NCBI RefSeq assembly: GCF_026151335.1
Contig: NZ_JAMQPP010000010.1
DNA: 64,000 nucleotides
Origin: Leptospira_A soteropolitanensis
GTDB taxonomy: Bacteria; Spirochaetota; Leptospiria; Leptospirales; Leptospiraceae
Reading direction: 5' to 3' (one strand)
Shown: piece by piece, positions 60,181-64,000 of the stretch
Position numbering within the stretch: the stretch's first letter is position 1
Layout of the letters: each line of letters begins with the position of its first letter
Made by a program: the position numbers and the translations under genes
The notes under the pieces: generated by a model
What the model was told of the DNA's origin: nothing
Seen by the model: only the letters and a program-made list of their open reading frames with translations
Databases searched by the model: none

Positions 60181-61617
60181 ATGCCGGTAGACGAAAAAAT
60201 CCCAAACAAACGCACTAAAATTATCTGTACCATTGGCCCTGCATCCGCAAACCGAGAAACTATCCTAAGTTTAATTTATTCAGGAATGGATTTGGCAAGG
60301 ATGAACTTCTCCCATTCCACTCATGATTACCACAAAGAAATTTTTGAATTATTGCGCGAATGTGAACAAGAATCCGGCAAATCTATTGGCATTCTTGCCG
60401 ATTTACAAGGTCCCAAAATCAGAACTGGAAAATTAGGCACAGGTCCCTTAGAACTCAAAACAGGAGATCAAATCGCCATCAATAATAAATCGGACTTCCT
60501 TGGGACTAGAGAGGAAATCGGCTGCACCTATCAGTACATTCTAAACGACATAGATGTCGGACACAAATTACTCATTGATGACGGTAAACTTTCATTCGTT
60601 GTGAAATCCAAAACGAAAGAAAAAGCAATTTTAGAAACAATCATTGGAGGTACCTTAAAAGATAACAAAGGGATTAACCTTCCAGGAACACCCATTTCGG
60701 CACCTGCTCTTTCAGAAAAGGATATTGAAGACTTACAATTTGCCTTGTCACTCGGTGTGGACTATATAGCACTTTCATTTGTTAGACGAGCAAGCGACTT
60801 AGAGATGGCACGTCAGTTTATGAAAGATAGTTATGCAGGTCTTATAGCAAAAATTGAACGACCCGAAGCAATACAAAACATCGAAGAAATCATTGATAAT
60901 TGCGATGGCATCATGATCGCACGCGGTGATTTGGGTGTTGAGTTAGATACACAATATGTTCCCATCATTCAAAAAGAAATGATTACAAAACTAAATCAAA
61001 AGGGTAAACCAGTCATCACTGCTACACAGATGTTAGAAACAATGATCGATAATCCACGTCCAACCAGAGCCGAAGCGAGTGACGTGGCTAATGCTGTGAT
61101 GGATGGAACTGACGCGGTAATGTTATCAGGAGAAACAGCTTCTGGAAAATTTCCAATTGAAACCGTTAAAACCATGACAAGTATCATTCAAGCTGCTGAA
61201 GAATCTGAGATCTATTTATCTCACTTGAGATATATGGATCGTTCTGAATTTGAAGTGGAACGAACAGCACTTGGTAGTGCAGCGGAATCTATTTCTAGAT
61301 CCATCAATGCAAAGGCCATTATTAACTTTACAAGATCAGGTTATTCATCCCTTCTTTCTTCAGAGTTTCGTCCCCTAAAACCAATATACTCGTTCACACC
61401 GTTTCTTGGTACTGCAAGGAAAATGCAATTGTATTGGGGTGTTGATGCCTATGTCATGCCTATGATGGATAAATTTCCAGACATGATAGCCTTTATGAGT
61501 AAAACACTAAAAAGTGAAGGAAAACTAAAGTCGGGAGATACTGTGGTAATCTTATCGGGTGCACCAGGATCAATAGCACAAACTGTCGACTTTATTCAAA
61601 TTCATAAAATCAAATAA
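60181..61617 (+). CDS. pyk: Pyruvate kinase
   Basis: Glycolytic enzyme making pyruvate and ATP, 478 aa. Features are TKIICTIGPASANRETI, MDLARMNFSHS, ILADLQGPKIRTG, the signature GLIAKIERPEAIQNI, IMIARGDLGVELD, and TATQMLETMIDNPRPTRAEASDVANAVMDGTDAVMLSGETASG. The C-terminal allosteric domain is present. The ATG at 60181 gives the family N-terminus; the frame is open to 60112 but without similarity. It is convergent with the flavoprotein gene, overlapping by 8 nt. Confidence 0.97.
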   Translation: MPVDEKIPNKRTKIICTIGPASANRETILSLIYSGMDLARMNFSHSTHDYHKEIFELLRECEQESGKSIGILADLQGPKIRTGKLGTGPLELKTGDQIAINNKSDFLGTREEIGCTYQYILNDIDVGHKLLIDDGKLSFVVKSKTKEKAILETIIGGTLKDNKGINLPGTPISAPALSEKDIEDLQFALSLGVDYIALSFVRRASDLEMARQFMKDSYAGLIAKIERPEAIQNIEEIIDNCDGIMIARGDLGVELDTQYVPIIQKEMITKLNQKGKPVITATQMLETMIDNPRPTRAEASDVANAVMDGTDAVMLSGETASGKFPIETVKTMTSIIQAAEESEIYLSHLRYMDRSEFEVERTALGSAAESISRSINAKAIINFTRSGYSSLLSSEFRPLKPIYSFTPFLGTARKMQLYWGVDAYVMPMMDKFPDMIAFMSKTLKSEGKLKSGDTVVILSGAPGSIAQTVDFIQIHKIK

Positions 61618-62872
61618 CAATAGTTTTTCGAATACCTCGGGCTGCAATTGTTGCTGTAGTCCAGGCATTTTGAAAATTAAAACCTCCGGTTACTCCGTCC
61701 ACATCAATCACTTCACCAGTAAAAAAAAGACCGGGTGTTTTTTTACTTTCCATTGTTTGGAATTGTATATCTTTTCTGGAAACCCCTCCCGCAGTCACAA
61801 ATTCTTCTTTAAATACACCCTTAGCGACCATTCGAAGTTTGGTCTGTGTAAGTATTAGGCATAAATTCCTAATTTCAGATTTAGAAATATCTGAATAACG
61901 TTTGTTTGGTTGAATTTTCGATTCATTCAAAATCCACTCCCAAAACCGATTGGGTAGTTTCCACAGAGGATCTGGCACCAACTTGTCCCCAGGCGTTTTT
62001 TCTTTTTTGCTTAAATATATTTCTTCAACGTTTTGAGTTTTTTCACCACCGATCCAATTTACCGACAGATCCACTTTATAATCAGCTTCAAATAAAGTAC
62101 GAGCTTCCCAAGCTGAAAGTCTCAGCGCACAAGGTCCACTGAGTCCCCAATGAGTGATCAACATAGGTCCACTCTGAGGTTTTCCTTTTGGTAAAATTTT
62201 GATTTCAGAGTTTGGGACAACTAGTCCAGTCAATTCAACAAGATCTGTATTCTCAAGAGTTAATGTAAAAAGAGAGGGAACAGGGGTTATGATTTTATGG
62301 CCTAACTTTTCTAGTATACTCCAAACTTTTCGATTTGATCCAGTTGCAATCACTACTGTACCAAAGTTTTCCTCAAAACCACCTTCCCACAACACTCTAA
62401 ATCCATTTTTTTGGTTCAAATTCACGTCGGGAATTTGATTTGGATATATACCAACTAATCCTTGTTCAAAGTGAATTGGGATTTTTTTAGATTTTAATTC
62501 ATCCAAAAAACAATTGATAATGGTTTCAGAACTGTCTGTAGTTGGAAACATTCTTCCATCTGCTTCTGCTTTTAAAGTGACACCTCTTTTTTGAAACCAA
62601 GTGATCGTATCACTAGGACTAAAACTTTCAAAAGCCCAACGTAATTCTTTGTTTCCCCTTGGATAACGCATCGAAAGAAGTTCCGGATCAAAAAGATTGT
62701 GAGTTACATTGCATCTTCCTCCACCAGAAATCTTCAGTTTTGAAAGAGGTTCTTTTGATTTTTCAAAGATTTGAATATCACATAATCCTTGCAATTCATC
62801 GTAAATTTGTAGGGCTGCAAAACAGCCGGAAGCACCTGCTCCAATGACGGCAATTTTTGGTTTCTTTCGCAA
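61610..62872 (-). CDS. HI0933/BaiN-type flavoprotein
   Basis: A 420-aa FAD-dependent oxidoreductase of the HI0933 family (TIGR00275-like). The dinucleotide fold is IAVIGAGASGCFAALQIY, then LKISGGGRCNVTHN, GVTLKAEADGRMFPTT, VVIATGS, THWGLSGPCALRLS, and the FAD closing motif GLFFTGEVIDVDGVTGGFNFQNAWTTA (split by residues). The reaction is not known for most members. It starts 3 nt after the gloA stop, so the two are one operon. Confidence 0.9.
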   Translation of the reverse strand: MRKKPKIAVIGAGASGCFAALQIYDELQGLCDIQIFEKSKEPLSKLKISGGGRCNVTHNLFDPELLSMRYPRGNKELRWAFESFSPSDTITWFQKRGVTLKAEADGRMFPTTDSSETIINCFLDELKSKKIPIHFEQGLVGIYPNQIPDVNLNQKNGFRVLWEGGFEENFGTVVIATGSNRKVWSILEKLGHKIITPVPSLFTLTLENTDLVELTGLVVPNSEIKILPKGKPQSGPMLITHWGLSGPCALRLSAWEARTLFEADYKVDLSVNWIGGEKTQNVEEIYLSKKEKTPGDKLVPDPLWKLPNRFWEWILNESKIQPNKRYSDISKSEIRNLCLILTQTKLRMVAKGVFKEEFVTAGGVSRKDIQFQTMESKKTPGLFFTGEVIDVDGVTGGFNFQNAWTTATIAARGIRKTIVI

Positions 62873-62875
62873 AGC

Positions 62876-63298
62876 CTACCACTCACCTATATTAGGCATA
62901 GAAACCCAAGGTTCCATAGGAGGGAGGGCTTTTCCTTTTTGAAGGAGTTCAATAGAGATTTGGTCTGGCGACCTAACAAAAGCCATACGACCATCCCTGG
63001 GAGGACGATTGATGATGATTCCCATTTTTTGAATTCGTTCGCAGGTTTCGTAAATATTTTCTACTTCATAGGCCAGGTGACCAAAATTTCTACCAGAGGA
63101 ATAGGGATCAGTTTGTCCCCAATTGTAAGTAAGTTCTAACTCTGGTGCGTCAGCTTCACCAGTAGATAAAAACACAAGAGTGAATTTTCCTTCAGGATGT
63201 TCATTCCTTCTAGTGACTTTCAGTCCAAGGACCTCAACAAAAAAATAGAGAGTTTTGTCTAAATCTAAAACCCGAATCATTGTATGTAAATATTTCAT
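62876..63298 (-). CDS. gloA: Lactoylglutathione lyase (glyoxalase I)
   Basis: A 140-aa VOC-fold enzyme detoxifying methylglyoxal. Metal ligands are in place: His in KYLHTMIRV, Glu in ELELTYNWG, His in NFGHLAYEV and Glu in ISIELLQ. NHPEGKFTL-like NEHPEGKFTLVFL and the DPYSSGRNFGH loop suggest the Ni-type bacterial form. It lies between a sterol-desaturase-family gene (9 bp upstream) and the flavoprotein. Confidence 0.93.
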   Translation of the reverse strand: MKYLHTMIRVLDLDKTLYFFVEVLGLKVTRRNEHPEGKFTLVFLSTGEADAPELELTYNWGQTDPYSSGRNFGHLAYEVENIYETCERIQKMGIIINRPPRDGRMAFVRSPDQISIELLQKGKALPPMEPWVSMPNIGEW

Positions 63299-63307
63299 CT
63301 GTTCTTA

Positions 63308-64000
63308 CTATAAGAAAAAATACACTAAAAGCACAAGCCAAGAAATATATTTAGGAATCTCAAAACGGAACCATTCTTTTTTCCCTTCCAAGAGCCTGCC
63401 TAAAGAAACAAAGGAAAAAACCAAAAGAAAAAAAACGGAACTAATTTCCCCTAATGAGAATTGATGCATTCGTTTCAAAAAATATAAAGTTAAGATAGTT
63501 GGAACCAAAAAAGAAACCAATAGATATAGTCTGTATGGTGTATCGCCCGCCTTACTCCTGTATTGTGGCACTTTTACCTTTCTTTCAATTTCCCATCGAT
63601 TATTGTTTAACCAAACTTTTGGATCTGTTACACCGCGATCTATTGTTGATTGAAGATCATCTGGCCTTACGGAAGGATAAGAAAAAAAAGAACGAATCCC
63701 TTGCCATTTGTATTTTGTTTTCCAAAAATCGCTAAATAAATCCCGGAATACATGTAGTTCCGCAGTGACTGGATCATAAGTATGCAATTGAGAAACTAAG
63801 CCATACCGCGGTTCTTTTGTTTCTTCACAAAACGTACCAAAAATTCGATCCCAAAAAATGAACACCCCGCCATAATTTCTGTCTATGTATTCTGGATTTA
63901 TTGCGTGGTGGACTCTATGATGGGAAGGAGTGACAAATACAGATTCAAACCAAGCGGGTAACTTTTTAATGGCGCGAGTATGAACCCAAAATTGGTAAGT
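63308..64000 (-). CDS. Sterol desaturase/fatty acid hydroxylase family protein, C-terminal part
   Basis: The open frame runs off the right edge (231 codons seen). It carries a His-box, TPSHHRVHHAINPEYIDRNYGGVFIFWDRIFGTF, typical of the non-haem di-iron fatty acid hydroxylase superfamily (HxxHH ... NYG..xxxWDxxFGT). Two or three C-terminal membrane helices follow (LYLLVSFLVPTILTLYFL). The upstream His boxes lie outside the window. It would hydroxylate or desaturate a membrane lipid. Confidence 0.85.
   Translation of the reverse strand, partial: TYQFWVHTRAIKKLPAWFESVFVTPSHHRVHHAINPEYIDRNYGGVFIFWDRIFGTFCEETKEPRYGLVSQLHTYDPVTAELHVFRDLFSDFWKTKYKWQGIRSFFSYPSVRPDDLQSTIDRGVTDPKVWLNNNRWEIERKVKVPQYRSKAGDTPYRLYLLVSFLVPTILTLYFLKRMHQFSLGEISSVFFLLVFSFVSLGRLLEGKKEWFRFEIPKYISWLVLLVYFFL

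Overview
The window is AT-rich chromosomal DNA from a spirochaete of the genus Leptospira. The evidence is a close OmpL1 porin homologue (9218-10141), a DUF1554 lipoprotein (41399-42679), spirochaetal lipoprotein signal peptides, frequent GTG/TTG starts and several families typical of the genus. I cannot fix the species or clade. No phage, IS element, CRISPR, rRNA or tRNA gene is visible.

Layout. 1-12231: a transporter fragment, the biotin genes bioD-bioA-bioB, a cNMP-domain protein, an AI-2E-type exporter, two EamA transporters, a degenerate THUMP-type RNA methyltransferase, ung, a pterin carbinolamine dehydratase, ompL1 and carA. 12193-26618 (minus strand): one tightly packed run of an AtpI-like gene, the whole F1Fo ATP synthase operon (atpB-E-F-H-A-G-D-C), an SLBB-like protein, two very acidic proteins (one with seven short repeats, one with GAF domains and an inactive-looking GGDEF domain), then an MBOAT acyltransferase with its SGNH partner. 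26693-31023: a frameshifted LamG lipoprotein, a glutathione peroxidase/OhrR-type pair with a palindromic operator candidate, and amtB-glnK. 31034-34332: acetolactate synthase preceded by a Val/Leu-rich leader peptide and overlapping RNA hairpins, an AtpZ-like protein and signal peptidase I.

34445-49137: an HpcH/HpaI-like enzyme, a DUF2079 membrane protein, a metallo-hydrolase, a MaoC-type dehydratase, a GapN-like aldehyde dehydrogenase, the DUF1554 lipoprotein, a repeat-filled spacer, a lipase-like hydrolase, a class II-type deacetylase, a DUF4015 lipoprotein, and a Pseudomonas-type lipase with its foldase. 49335-64000: radA, an RNase D-like exonuclease, a GH36 alpha-galactosidase, a small lipoprotein, an Lnb-type periplasmic protein with a GT-C-like membrane protein, a REC-PP2C regulator, a class IV-type deacetylase, pyruvate kinase, a BaiN-type flavoprotein, gloA and a sterol-desaturase-family protein.

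The two most unusual items are non-coding or regulatory. One is a probable branched-chain amino-acid attenuator ahead of the acetolactate synthase gene (32744-32927). The other is a 20-unit, almost perfectly phased lattice of degenerate 17-nt repeats filling 42872-43208, next to a 5-copy heptamer repeat at 42689-42723.
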